Shown: positions 43,984-52,391 of the stretch, piece after piece
Layout of the letters: each line of letters begins with the position of its first letter
Position numbering within the stretch: position 1 is the first letter of the stretch
From: JACDAN01 sp963802375
Lineage (GTDB): Bacteria > Actinomycetota > Thermoleophilia > Gaiellales > Gaiellaceae
NCBI GenBank assembly: GCA_963802375.1
Contig: CAWDIJ010000004.1
Span: 186,001-250,000 of the forward strand
Direction of reading: 5' to 3'
Length of the DNA: 64,000 nt
Notes under the pieces: generated by a model
What the model saw: the letters and a program-made list of their open reading frames with translations, nothing else
What the model was told of the DNA's origin: nothing
Databases searched by the model: none
Translations under genes and position numbers: made by a program

Positions 43984-45087
43984 ATGCTCGGACACCGACA
44001 TACAGGGGCGATCTGGGCCGCGCTGGCGCTCACCGCCTTGCTCGCAGCCGCCGTACTAGCGCCCACCGCAACCGCCAAGAAGGGAAAGCCCCACAAGGCC
44101 GCGCCGACGCTCGAGTTCCGCGGCCAGGCGATCATCCCGACCGGGACCACCTTCATGGGCACGACCGTCGGAGGCCTGTCGTCGATCTCCTACGCTGGCG
44201 GCAAGAGCTTCTACGTCATCTCCGACGACCAGGCCAACGCGCGCTTCTACAAGCTGCGCGCCCGGATTTCCGACGGAGAGCTGGACAACGACGACATCAC
44301 GTTCACGTCCGTCACGACGCTGAAGCAGCCCGACGGCACGCCGTACCCGACCGGCAGCCTCGACCCCGAGGGCTTCACGCTCACGAAGCACAACCGGAAG
44401 GCCGTGATCACGTCCGAGGGCTTCGCGAACCGGCTGATCAACCCGTGGATCCGCGTCTATCGGCTGGACGGCACCTACGTCCGCGACGTCCCGGTTCCGG
44501 CGGAGTTCAACCCGAACGCGGCCGGCACGCAGGGTGTCCGCCTGAACCTCGGCTTCGAGGCGGCGGCGACACGCGGCAAGCATCTCTATACGGGCACCGA
44601 GGGTGCCCTCGTCCAGGACGGCCCGGCGGCGACGCTCACCGCGGGAAGCCCGGTTCGCATCCTGAAGTACGACCTGAAGCGAAACACGCTCCGGCGCGAG
44701 TGGCGCTACTACCAGACCGACCCCATCGCCGAGCCGTTCACCGGCTTCGGCGTCAACGGGCTCGTCGAGGTGCTCCCACTGGGCGAACGGCGCCTGCTCA
44801 CGATGGAGCGGTCGTTCTCCGTCGGCGCGCCTGACACCGGCAACACGATCAAGCTCTTCGTCACCGAGCTGCGGAAAGACGGCACGACGAGCAAGACGCT
44901 GCTGCTGAACCTCGACGTGCTCGGGATTCCGCTCGACAATGTGGAGGGCATGGCGTTCGGCCCGCGGCTTCGGGGTGGGAAGCGCTCGCTGCTCCTCGTC
45001 AGCGACAACAACTTCGCGGCGGCGCAGTTCACGCAGTTCCTGCTCTTCGCGGTCGGCACTGGCCACCACGACGACGACGACGACTGA
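43984..45087 (+). CDS. secreted esterase-like-activity-of-phytase protein
   Basis: A 367-aa protein with a GAGGAGGG site and a signal peptide (GAIWAALALTALLAAAVLAP). The mature protein has the PF13449-type propeller pattern: GGLSSISYAGGKSFYVISDD, LDPEGFTLTKHNRKAVITSE, LNLGFEAAATRGKHLYTGTE, VEVLPLGERRLLTMERSF and DNVEGMAFGPRL, then LLLVSDNNF. It ends in a His/Asp-rich tail (HHDDDDD). The family is found in secreted alkaline phosphatase/phytase-like proteins; the substrate is unproven. The DPEG-x-x and S-D-N motifs may be the active region. Confidence 0.85.
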   Translation: MLGHRHTGAIWAALALTALLAAAVLAPTATAKKGKPHKAAPTLEFRGQAIIPTGTTFMGTTVGGLSSISYAGGKSFYVISDDQANARFYKLRARISDGELDNDDITFTSVTTLKQPDGTPYPTGSLDPEGFTLTKHNRKAVITSEGFANRLINPWIRVYRLDGTYVRDVPVPAEFNPNAAGTQGVRLNLGFEAAATRGKHLYTGTEGALVQDGPAATLTAGSPVRILKYDLKRNTLRREWRYYQTDPIAEPFTGFGVNGLVEVLPLGERRLLTMERSFSVGAPDTGNTIKLFVTELRKDGTTSKTLLLNLDVLGIPLDNVEGMAFGPRLRGGKRSLLLVSDNNFAAAQFTQFLLFAVGTGHHDDDDD

Positions 45088-45175
45088 GGGGTGGTCGCCT
45101 CTGCGGGCGGGGTGACGACTGATTCGGTTCAGTCGCGATTGAGAGCCGACACAAATGCCGGGGCAGACTTCCGCC

Positions 45176-45490
45176 ATGAGCGAGCAGGAGCCCACGCGCT
45201 TTCAGATCCTGGTGTCACGTGAGTGGGAAGGCGGCGTTTATTCGAACTTCGTGAGCGTGTGGCATTCGCCCTACGAGTTCACGCTCGACTTCTGTGCGAC
45301 GCAGCGCCCGCACCCGGCCGACTCGGATGACGACACGGGCGGAACGATCATTCCGTGCCGGGCGGTCGCTCGGGTGAGAATCCCCGTGACCTTGGCCTTT
45401 GACGTCATTCGGGCCATGAACGACAATATGACGAGGTACGAGGAACGGTTCGGCGAGATCGTCCGGCCAGGCGACGAGGAGGACTCTTGA
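45176..45490 (+). CDS. DUF3467 domain-containing protein
   Basis: A 104-aa protein starting MSEQEPTRFQILVSREWEGG. Landmarks are YSNFVSVWHSPYEFTLDFC, a variable loop, and RAVARVRIPVTLAFDVIRAM with DNMTRYEERFGEI. This is the DUF3467 pattern (YSN-x-x-x-V-x-x-S-x-x-EF-x-LDF). Function is unknown. ATG 45176 is preferred to one seven codons upstream because it gives the standard family N-terminus. It overlaps by 4 bp a small downstream frame starting TTG at 45487. Confidence 0.85.
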   Translation: MSEQEPTRFQILVSREWEGGVYSNFVSVWHSPYEFTLDFCATQRPHPADSDDDTGGTIIPCRAVARVRIPVTLAFDVIRAMNDNMTRYEERFGEIVRPGDEEDS

Positions 45491-45621
45491 ACAGTGCGGC
45501 GATCGGAACAGGGACTCTGCGGGACATTCCTGTCGTCATAAACGCGAACGCGATCTACGCGCCGGTGTCGGCGCGCGGCGGATCGTCTTACATGGTTCCG
45601 CCTGCGTCCTCGAAGAAGTAG
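45487..45621 (+). CDS. possible 44-aa small protein coupled to the DUF3467 gene
   Basis: A 44-codon frame starting TTG 45487 in a TTGA overlap with the DUF3467 stop, ending TAG 45621, 5 bp from the convergent gene end. It encodes a mixed strand/helix peptide (IGTGTLRDIPVVINANAIYA, GGSSYMVPPASSKK). The overlap style matches genuine gene junctions in this window, but nothing in the peptide identifies it. It could equally be a chance frame. Confidence 0.4.
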   Translation: MNSAAIGTGTLRDIPVVINANAIYAPVSARGGSSYMVPPASSKK

Positions 45622-45625
45622 GGGT

Positions 45626-47092
45626 CTAGCCCCGCCGGACCGCGCCGAGCCAGGCCTTGGGCAGACGTCGGCGGGCGGTTCTCAGCGCCTCTTTTAGCGC
45701 CTCGGGCGCATCCTCGCCGTGGATCCCCTTCCCGTGGCCGCAGAGGATGTGCTGCGGCTCGTACCGCCCCAGCGCCTTCGGCGGCTTGAAGCGGAGCAGT
45801 GGGTGGACACCGAGGCGCTCGCCCGGCGCCCGGAAATAGCCGACCGTGCCAAGGGCGTCGGCGACGACGAGCGCGCGCAGCTCCGGGATCCACGCCGCGA
45901 CCTCCCTCCAGAAGCGCGAGCGCGCCAGTGTCACGATCTCGAGCGGTGAGGCCGTGATCCCCTGCACCGGCACCGCGTAGTGGGGGACGCCGAGCGCCGC
46001 AGCCACCTCCGCCGAGTCGCGGGCGTGGCGGTCGAGCAGCTGGACGACTCCGGCCGGCTCGCCGAGCTCACGGATTCGTTCGAGCGCGGGGTCCCAGAGG
46101 ACAGGATCGAAGACCCAGACCTCGCCGCGACTCGTGAGGGCATGCGAGGTGCGGCCAAGCTTCTCCTTCGCGATCCAGCCGAAGCCGGCGTCGAGCTCGT
46201 CGCAGAACTCGAAGCTCGCGGGCTCGTCGCCAGTCTGGATGCGGTTCAGGATTCGCTCCGTATAGCTCTGCCGCTCGGGATGGAAGTGGGAGGCGGCCGC
46301 CTCGCCGTACGGCCGCGATACCCGGCGCGCGTAGGCGGCGAAACCCTCGTCTCGCAGGGGCTGCCAGTCCTCGCGGTACGGCACCTTCACGTGCCGGTCG
46401 GAGAGCGTGCGCGCCGAGGTGACGAACGCCATGCCGATGCCCTGGGAGACCTCGAGCAGCGACCGCTCCTCGGCGGCTGCCGTTCGGCGCAGGCCGTCGT
46501 AGAGGCGCTGGAGCTGCTCCTGCGAGGGCAGGTCAGTCGCCTCGTCGCGCAGTTCCCGCAGCGATGTGCGGAGCTCGGCCAGCTCGACAGGCGGGATGTC
46601 GATCAGCCGCGCTGTGCGTCCGGACGTGCCCTCGAGGATCCCGAGCAGGCCGTCCACGGACGAGACGTCGACGTCGTCTCTGATCACGCCGGAGGCCTTG
46701 AGGTCGTCAGTCAGTGCCTGCAAGTAGACGCGGGAGCCGTGCGTGAGGTCCGAGACGGCTGCCAGCAGCCAGAGCGGCGAGAACCCGAACGCCGCGATCG
46801 AGCCCAGCTCGACGATGTTGCCGGCGCCCTTGCGGATCGCGAGCTCCTTGGGCGGCGGCGCCGCTGGATCCATTGTCGTCGGCGTCAGCGGCTCGACGGC
46901 GCCGACGCCCTCGATCAGAATCCGCAGCAGGTTCTTGGCGCTCGCCTCGTAGAGCCGCGAGCGGCGTGCGATCCGGGGGAGCAGCAGCTGGGCCGCCTCG
47001 TGGACGGAGCCGCCCAGGATCGCCGCCGTCGACCGGACGAGCCGCTCGGGCAGCGAGGCGGTGAACAACGTGAGTCGTCTGCGGAGAGTCAC
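45626..47092 (-). CDS. two-domain protein of unknown function after the F420 genes
   Basis: A 488-aa protein. GTG 47092 overlaps the stop of the alpha/beta hydrolase (GTGA). The N-terminal 190 residues are helical with hydrophobic patches (RLVRSTAAILGGSVHEAAQL, IVELGSIAAFGFSPLWLLAA). A middle region has RQSYTERILNRIQTGDEPAS. The last 170 residues look like a degenerate metallo-beta-lactamase fold (VWVFDPVLWDPALERI, VVQLLDRHARDSAEVAAALG, ILCGHGKGIHGEDAPEAL) without HxHxDH. The end of the minus-strand F420 operon places it in that transcript. I do not recognise the family. Confidence 0.65.
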   Translation of the reverse strand: MTLRRRLTLFTASLPERLVRSTAAILGGSVHEAAQLLLPRIARRSRLYEASAKNLLRILIEGVGAVEPLTPTTMDPAAPPPKELAIRKGAGNIVELGSIAAFGFSPLWLLAAVSDLTHGSRVYLQALTDDLKASGVIRDDVDVSSVDGLLGILEGTSGRTARLIDIPPVELAELRTSLRELRDEATDLPSQEQLQRLYDGLRRTAAAEERSLLEVSQGIGMAFVTSARTLSDRHVKVPYREDWQPLRDEGFAAYARRVSRPYGEAAASHFHPERQSYTERILNRIQTGDEPASFEFCDELDAGFGWIAKEKLGRTSHALTSRGEVWVFDPVLWDPALERIRELGEPAGVVQLLDRHARDSAEVAAALGVPHYAVPVQGITASPLEIVTLARSRFWREVAAWIPELRALVVADALGTVGYFRAPGERLGVHPLLRFKPPKALGRYEPQHILCGHGKGIHGEDAPEALKEALRTARRRLPKAWLGAVRRG

Positions 47093-47748
47093 CGGGCGGC
47101 CGGATCTTCGTCGAGGAACCGGCGGAGCTCCTCGTGGAGAGGGTCGGGCGCCTCCACCATCGGGACATGGCCGCAACGGTCGAGCACGACGAGGCGGGCG
47201 TCCTTGATCTCGGCGCTGAAGATCGCACCGAGCGTCGGCGGCAGCAGCCTGTCGTCCGCGCCCCAGACGATCAGAGTGGGCGCTTCGACGTGGTGCAACG
47301 TCGCGGCGATGTCCGAGGAGAGGAGGTCGCTTGCCACGTGCCAGAGGCGGACCGGCCCCACGCGGAACGCGTCCTGGACGAGGCGCGGGAGGCGGCGAGG
47401 CGAGCGGCCGATCGAGCGGACGAGCGGAAGGAGGAGCTCGCGGCGAGCGTGCGTCGAGAAGATCCCGGCAGGGGCGATCAGCGCGAGCCGTCCGACCAGC
47501 TTCGGCCGCTCGGCGGCCAGAGCGAGCGCGACCGTGCCGCCCATCGAGTGTCCCACGAGAGTCGCGCCCTCGAGTCGCTCACTCACGAGCCAATCGCCGA
47601 GCCAGGACGCCGCCTCGCGGTAGCGGTAGCCGGGCAGACGGACGACGTGCACGTCGTGGTCTTCCTCGAGCTCGGCGACCGTCCCCCGCCACCAGTCCGT
47701 CGAGGCCGTGATCCCGTGCACGAGCACCACGGGAGGGCCGGCGCTCAC
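47089..47748 (-). CDS. alpha/beta hydrolase
   Basis: A 219-aa minimal alpha/beta hydrolase with VVLVHGITASTDWWRGTVAE (oxyanion strand), GATLVGHSMGGTVALAL (nucleophile Ser elbow near residue 80), LALIAPAGIFSTHA, LIVWGADDRLLPP (acid Asp) and LVVLDRCGHVPMVEAPD (catalytic His). GTG 47748 overlaps the cofE stop (GTGA), so it is translated with the F420 genes. The substrate is unknown. Confidence 0.85.
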   Translation of the reverse strand: MSAGPPVVLVHGITASTDWWRGTVAELEEDHDVHVVRLPGYRYREAASWLGDWLVSERLEGATLVGHSMGGTVALALAAERPKLVGRLALIAPAGIFSTHARRELLLPLVRSIGRSPRRLPRLVQDAFRVGPVRLWHVASDLLSSDIAATLHHVEAPTLIVWGADDRLLPPTLGAIFSAEIKDARLVVLDRCGHVPMVEAPDPLHEELRRFLDEDPAAR

Positions 47749-48467
47749 CGGAAGAGGTCGCGACCCGGCGGCATCACGAGATCCCGGGCGCTTCCGTCGC
47801 CCTGGAGCTCGAGGCCGCGGACGATCGCCGCCGGGATGCCGTCCGTCTTGCCCATCACGAGCTCGGCGGCGGCGGCGATCTCGTCGGCGACCGCGATCTG
47901 CGTCGTCTTGAGCTCGTAGCCGGCCGGGTCGCGGGTGCCGCGGAGGTCGAGGAGCGGGGACAGGCCGGCGACGCCGATGGCGACATCGGTCGTGCCGTGG
48001 CGGAACGGGCGCCCAAAGGAGTCGCTGACGATCACGGCGACGCCGAGCCGTTCGTGGAGCGCGCGGGCGGATGCGTCGGGGTCGATCGGGAGCAGGACGA
48101 GCATGCCGGCGCCGGGCGCGTTCGAGGCGTCGACACCGGCCGAGGCGCAGACGAAGCCGTGGCGGGTCTCGGCGATCACGAGCGGCGGCCGGCTCCGGAC
48201 GACGCGTGCGGTCTCGCGGAGGATCACCTCGACGTGGCGCGGATCGCCGTCGCCGGCGTGTTCCAGCGCAGCGTCGGAGGGCTCGATGTCCTCGAGGGCG
48301 ACCACGCGGCCCTCCGCCTTGGACACCGCCTTCTGGGCCACCACGACGACGTCTCCGGTCTCGAGGCCGCCGGCCCGCTCGGCAGCCTTCGCCAGCAGCC
48401 CGGCGAGGTCGTCCCCCTCCTCGATCTCGGGGATGCCCTCCAGCGGGAGGACCTGGATTCCGGTCAC
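47745..48467 (-). CDS. cofE: F420-0:gamma-glutamyl ligase
   Basis: A 240-aa protein starting GTG 48467 after TGGAGGGG. Landmarks are QVLPLEGIPEIEEGDDLAGL, TGDVVVVAQKAVSKAEGRVV, SRPPLVIAETRHGFVCASAG with VDASNAPG, VIVSDSFGRPFRHGTTDVAI and GVAGLSPLLDLRG. These are the CofE substrate, GTP and metal segments. CofE adds gamma-linked glutamates to F420-0. The FbiB-type C-terminal reductase domain seen in mycobacteria is absent, so this is the stand-alone form. It lies between npdG (upstream, after a hairpin) and the hydrolase gene. Confidence 0.93.
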   Translation of the reverse strand: MTGIQVLPLEGIPEIEEGDDLAGLLAKAAERAGGLETGDVVVVAQKAVSKAEGRVVALEDIEPSDAALEHAGDGDPRHVEVILRETARVVRSRPPLVIAETRHGFVCASAGVDASNAPGAGMLVLLPIDPDASARALHERLGVAVIVSDSFGRPFRHGTTDVAIGVAGLSPLLDLRGTRDPAGYELKTTQIAVADEIAAAAELVMGKTDGIPAAIVRGLELQGDGSARDLVMPPGRDLFR

Positions 48468-48518
48468 AAGTGCCCCTCCAGGCAATACATGCCTGCTTCT
48501 GGCCCGCGATCACGCGGC

Positions 48519-48584
48519 GCCAGAGCACGCCCTCCTCCTCGCCAAGGCTGCCCAGCCTTGGCTCGTCGGAGTGCGCACTCTGGC
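48519..48584. repeat. 66-nt symmetric imperfect hairpin upstream of cofE
   Basis: The segment is symmetric about 48551/48552. It has outer arms GCCAGAG/CTCTGGC, partly paired middle stretches, and inner perfect 10-bp arms GCCAAGGCTG/CAGCCTTGGC around CC. It sits in the 163-bp gap between npdG and cofE. It may be an attenuator, mRNA-processing site or MITE relic; no second copy was seen in the window. Confidence 0.6.
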
Positions 48585-48630
48585 TTGGTGCTCGCGACCC
48601 AGAACCGGGGCAGCATTACCTGCAGGGACA

Positions 48631-49248
48631 CTAGAGGCCGGTGAGACGGATGCCCGCGTGCGCCTTGTAGCGCTTGTTCACGTTCAGGATCACGGCGGTC
48701 ATCCCCTCGAGCGCGCGGGCGTTCGCGAGCGGGCCTGCGTCGATCGCGCGGCCCTTGACGAGGCGGCCTGCGAGCTCCAGGGAGAGGTCCTTGGCCACCG
48801 AGGGGGCGCCACAGACGAGGATGTCTTCTTCCGGCGGGTCGGGGCTGGTCAGGTGAACCGCCGCGAGCGACTGGAGCCCGGCGGCGACCGGGCCGTCCAC
48901 GACGCGCTCGATCTCCTCCGCGAGCGAGTAGCCGTGCTGTCCCGGCAGGATCCCGTCGTCCGTGAACTCGAGCGCGCTGGCGACCGAGAGGAGCGGCGTC
49001 ATCCCGATCGCGGGTGCGAGCTGCCGAGCCGTGTCCAGCGCCGCGTTCGACCGGACGGCCAGGATCACGAGGTCGGCATCTCTCACCGCCTCCTCGTTCG
49101 TCGCGCCCTCGACGCCGAGCACCGCGGCGATCTCGCGCGCCCGGTCGGCGTCGCGCGAGCCGATCACGACGCTCTCCCCGAGGGCGGCGACACGCTCGGC
49201 AAGCACTCGGCCGAAGGTTCCGGTGCCGCCGACGATCGCGATCCTCAC
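48631..49248 (-). CDS. npdG: NADPH-dependent F420 reductase
   Basis: A 205-aa protein starting GTG 49248 (VRIAIVGGTGTFGRVLAERV), a Rossmann nucleotide-binding loop. ESVVIGSRDADRAREIAAVL (NADP phosphate-binding Ser-Arg), DLVILAVRSNAALDTARQLA, LAAVHLTSPDPPEEDILVCG and NVNKRYKAHAGIRLTGL follow, matching NpdG/Fno. It moves hydride between F420 and NADP. The start overlaps the cofD stop (GTGA). Presence next to cofC-cofD-cofE confirms an F420 gene cluster. Confidence 0.92.
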   Translation of the reverse strand: MRIAIVGGTGTFGRVLAERVAALGESVVIGSRDADRAREIAAVLGVEGATNEEAVRDADLVILAVRSNAALDTARQLAPAIGMTPLLSVASALEFTDDGILPGQHGYSLAEEIERVVDGPVAAGLQSLAAVHLTSPDPPEEDILVCGAPSVAKDLSLELAGRLVKGRAIDAGPLANARALEGMTAVILNVNKRYKAHAGIRLTGL

Positions 49249-50168
49249 CTGAGTGCAGCCGCCGCCTCGAGCGCCGTCTCGGCCAGCCGCCTGCGTGCCT
49301 CGTCGTCGCTCATCAGCGTCCTCGTGACGATCGGGCGCACCTCGCCGAGGTCGACCTCCCCGTCGGCCTCGTCGTAGACCAGCGCGTCGATCAGCCCCTT
49401 GTAACAGTCTGTTACTTGCAACGGGCTCGTGCCGCCTGCGAGACGGGACAGCATCCTGTCGGCCGGGCCTTTCACTGCCCGACCGGCGATCAGCGGGCTC
49501 ACGGCGACGGAAGGGACACGCCTGCTGGTGATGGCGTCCCGGATCTCCTGGACTGCGAGGACGGGTCCGATGGAGACGAAGGGATTGCTCGGCGCGATCA
49601 CGATCAGGTCGGCCGCGCCGAGCGCGTCGAGCACGCCGGGGGCCGCCCGCGCGGTCTCCGTCCCGTCGAAACGGACGCCGTTTACCTCGTCGCGGTGGCC
49701 GCGCCGTACGAACCAGTCCTGGAACGACAGCTCGCCCGCATCGGTCTGGACGAACGTGCGCAGCCTGTCGTCGGTCGCCGGGAGAATCGTCGCCTCCACG
49801 CCGAGGGCGCCGGCGAGACGATTCGTGACCTCCGAGAGCGGCACGCCTTCCCGCAGCCACTCCGTTCGGACGAGATGCAGCCCGAGATCCCGATCGCCGA
49901 GCTTGAACCACGCCTCGCCGCCCAGGTCCGCGACCGACTCGAGGGCGTTCCAGCTCTCGTCGGCCCTCCCCCAGCCGCGCTCGTCGTCGTTCAGGTCCGC
50001 GAGCGCGTAGAGGATCGAGTCGAGGTCGGGCGAGACGTGGAGGCCGAGCACCTCGAGGTCATCGCCGACGTTCCCGACCACCGTAACGCCTGCGGGATCG
50101 ACCGCATCGACGAGACCGCGCACGAACCGCGCCCCACCGACGCCGCCGCTCAGGACGACGACGTTCAC
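49245..50168 (-). CDS. cofD: 2-phospho-L-lactate transferase (F420 biosynthesis)
   Basis: A 307-aa protein starting GTG 50168 (VNVVVLSGGVGGARFVRGLV). Further landmarks are VTVVGNVGDDLEVLGLHVSP, DSILYALADLNDDERGWG, GDRDLGLHLVRTEWLREG, IVIAPSNPFVSIGPVLAVQE and VSPLIAGRAVKGPADRML. CofD joins the lactyl/enolpyruvyl-diphosphoguanosine to Fo. Near the C-terminus residues 253-259 (LQVTDCY) are encoded by a dispersed palindrome (49401-49415), in frame and without breaking the gene. It overlaps cofC and npdG by 4 bp each. Confidence 0.93.
   Translation of the reverse strand: MNVVVLSGGVGGARFVRGLVDAVDPAGVTVVGNVGDDLEVLGLHVSPDLDSILYALADLNDDERGWGRADESWNALESVADLGGEAWFKLGDRDLGLHLVRTEWLREGVPLSEVTNRLAGALGVEATILPATDDRLRTFVQTDAGELSFQDWFVRRGHRDEVNGVRFDGTETARAAPGVLDALGAADLIVIAPSNPFVSIGPVLAVQEIRDAITSRRVPSVAVSPLIAGRAVKGPADRMLSRLAGGTSPLQVTDCYKGLIDALVYDEADGEVDLGEVRPIVTRTLMSDDEARRRLAETALEAAAALR
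49401..49415. repeat. palindromic element copy inside cofD
   Basis: GTAACA-GTC-TGTTAC, with ACTTG flanking on the right as in the other copies. It is fully within the cofD reading frame and encodes part of QVTDCYK. The family members at 53532 and 53607 share arms. Confidence 0.75.
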
Positions 50169-50722
50169 GACCGAAGCTGTTGGAACTCGGCGACCGTGTC
50201 CACGTCCTCGGCGAGAGCCGGGACGTGCAACGTCACCGCTTCGACGCCCTGCGAGGCCGCGTGGCCGCGGAACCGCTCGGCGCTCCCCGGCCCGTACAGC
50301 GGCGCGAACAGCCCGGGCCGCGCCAAGGCGAGCGCGTTCGTCGTGCCGTCCTCCGCCTCCGCGATCGCGATCCCGTCCGTCGGCATGGCGCCGAGCAACG
50401 CGAGCAGGTCGCGCGGTCGCGCGGCCGGTACGTCGGCGTTGACGACGAGCACGGGCCACTCCTGCACGACGGCCAGACCCGCCGCGACCGCTTCGCCCTG
50501 GCCCCTCGCGGGATCGTCGACGACCTCGACTCCGTGCTCGGCGGCGAGCGCACGGGCACAGGTTGCTTCCACTTCGGTGACGAGGATCGTCGGGCCGACG
50601 GCAGCGGCGGCGGCGAGAACGCGGCCGAGCATCGCGTGTGCGACGTCGGTGCGCTCCGCCTCGGGGAGCTCGAGGCGCTTCTTCGCCAAGGCAGCGCGGA
50701 AGGGAACGACGACGCTCGACAC
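50165..50722 (-). CDS. cofC: 2-phospho-L-lactate (or phosphoenolpyruvate) guanylyltransferase
   Basis: A 185-aa nucleotidyltransferase-fold protein. VVVPFRAALAKKRLELPEAE near the start, GPTILVTEVEATCARALAAE, GQGEAVAAGLAVVQEWPVLV, NADVPAARPRDLLALLGAMP and DGTTNALALARPGLFAPLYG are the CofC/FbiD landmarks. It makes the guanylylated precursor used by CofD. GTG 50722 is used; the stop overlaps the cofD start (GTGA). First gene of the F420 operon, divergent from the PolX-like gene at 50741. Confidence 0.9.
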   Translation of the reverse strand: MSSVVVPFRAALAKKRLELPEAERTDVAHAMLGRVLAAAAAVGPTILVTEVEATCARALAAEHGVEVVDDPARGQGEAVAAGLAVVQEWPVLVVNADVPAARPRDLLALLGAMPTDGIAIAEAEDGTTNALALARPGLFAPLYGPGSAERFRGHAASQGVEAVTLHVPALAEDVDTVAEFQQLRS

Positions 50723-50740
50723 GGCGGGGACACTACCCAG

Positions 50741-52391
50741 GTGAGTACGCCTCGCGATCCACCGAATGCAGAGATCGCCGCGAAGCTCGATGCCTTCGCG
50801 ACGCTGCTCGAGCTCGCCGACGCCAACGCGTACAGCGTGCGGGCCTACCGCCGTGCCGCGGAGGGTTTGCGCGACTCCCCGGTGCCGGTCGCGGAGCTCG
50901 TCCGCACCGGCCGGATCCGCCAGCTGCGCGGCATCGGCCCCGGAATCGAGGCGCGTCTCCGCGAGCTCGTCGAGACCGGCGACCTGCACGAGCTCAAGGA
51001 GCTCGAGGACCGTGTCTCACCCGACCTCGTCGGCGTCGGGCGGCTGCTCGGCCTCAGCGCCAAGCGCTCGATGGACATCGGCCAGGCGCTCGGCGTCCGG
51101 ACGCTCGAGGAGCTGCGCGATGCGGCGTCGCAAGGGCGATTGCTGGAGGTGCCGGGGATCGGGCCCAGGACCGAGCAGAAGCTCCGCGCGGCGCTCGCAC
51201 AGGATCTCTCCCGGCCGCCGGCGCACGCGTTGCGACTGAACCGTGCGCTTGCGCTGACGCATGAAATCGCCGAGGGCCTCGGGGCGGAGCCCGCCGGTGA
51301 CGCGCGCCGCTTCCGCGACCGCTGCGAGCGGCTCGCGGTCGTGGCTCCGGCGGAGGATCCCGCCGAGACGATTCAGCGGTTCGAGGCGCTGCCGCAGATC
51401 GTCGCCCTCGTCGAGCGGGAGGAGCGGCGGGCGGGCGGCGTCACCGTCGAGGGCGTGCCAGTCGCACTCGAGGCCCCCGCGCCTCGCCAGGCCGGCACCG
51501 CGCTGATCCGGGCTACCGGCGCCGCCCCGTACGTCGAGGCACTCGAGCCGCTGCCGGACGGCGCCAACGAGCTCGAGGTGTACCGCGCGCTGGGCATCCC
51601 GTGGTGTCCGCCCGAGCTACGCGAGGAGCCCTTCCTCGGCGAGCCGCCGCCGCTCGTCGACCTTGCGGATATCCGCGGCGACCTTCACTGCCACACGACC
51701 TGGTCGGACGGCCGCGGCACCGTCGAGGAGATGGGCCGAGCGGCGATCGAGCGCGGCTACGCGTACCTCGCGATCTGCGACCACACGGTGGCCGTTTCGG
51801 TCGTCCCCGGCCTCGACGCGGACGCCGTCCGCCGCCAGGGCGAGGAGATTGCAGCCGCGAACGAGCGCCTGGCGCCGTTCCGGATCCTGCGCGGGATCGA
51901 GTGCGACATCCGCGCCGACGCGACCCTCGACCTCCCTGACGACGTCCTCGCCGAGCTGGACTGGGTGATGGCGAGCGTCCACGGCGGCCAGCGCGGGAGC
52001 CGCGACGAGCTGACGAAGCGGACGGTGGAGGCGATGTACCACCCGTCCGTTTCGGCCATCAGCCACCCCACCGGACGGCTGATCGACAGGCGACCGCCCA
52101 ACGCGCTCGACCTCGACACGGCTTTCCAGGTCGCGCTCGAGACCGGCACCGCGCTGGAGACGAACGGCCTCCCCGACCGGCTCGACCTGAAGGACGAGCA
52201 CGTGCGTCAGGCGGTCGAGGCCGGAATCCCGATCGTGGTCTCCACCGACGCCCACTCGACGCGCGGGCTCGGGAACATCGTGCTCGCGCTCGGGCACGGC
52301 CCGCCGCGGCCGGGCGACGGCCGCCGACGTCGTCAACACGAGGCCGCTGGAGGAGATCCTGGCGTCCAGAAAGCCCGGGCTACGCCGCTGA
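50741..52391 (+). pseudogene. PolX-like HhH-PHP protein with degenerate polymerase core, one frameshift
   Basis: GTG 50741 opens a protein of about 549 aa. It has an HhH 8-kDa-like domain (AEIAAKLDAFATLLELADAN), helix-hairpin-helix repeats (LRGIGPGIEARLREL, VPGIGPRTEQKLR) and a C-terminal PHP domain (RGDLHCHTTWSDGRGTVEEM, LAICDHTVAVSVVPGL, GIECDIRADATLDLP, STDAHSTRGLGNIVLAL). Between them the nucleotidyltransferase core is short and lacks the GS...GDxD signature; instead ERLAVVAPAEDP occurs. The last 30 residues are out of frame after an extra G near 52293; correcting it gives ADVVNTRPLEEILASRKPGL and TGA 52391. Probably a nuclease or phosphoesterase rather than a polymerase. Confidence 0.8.
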
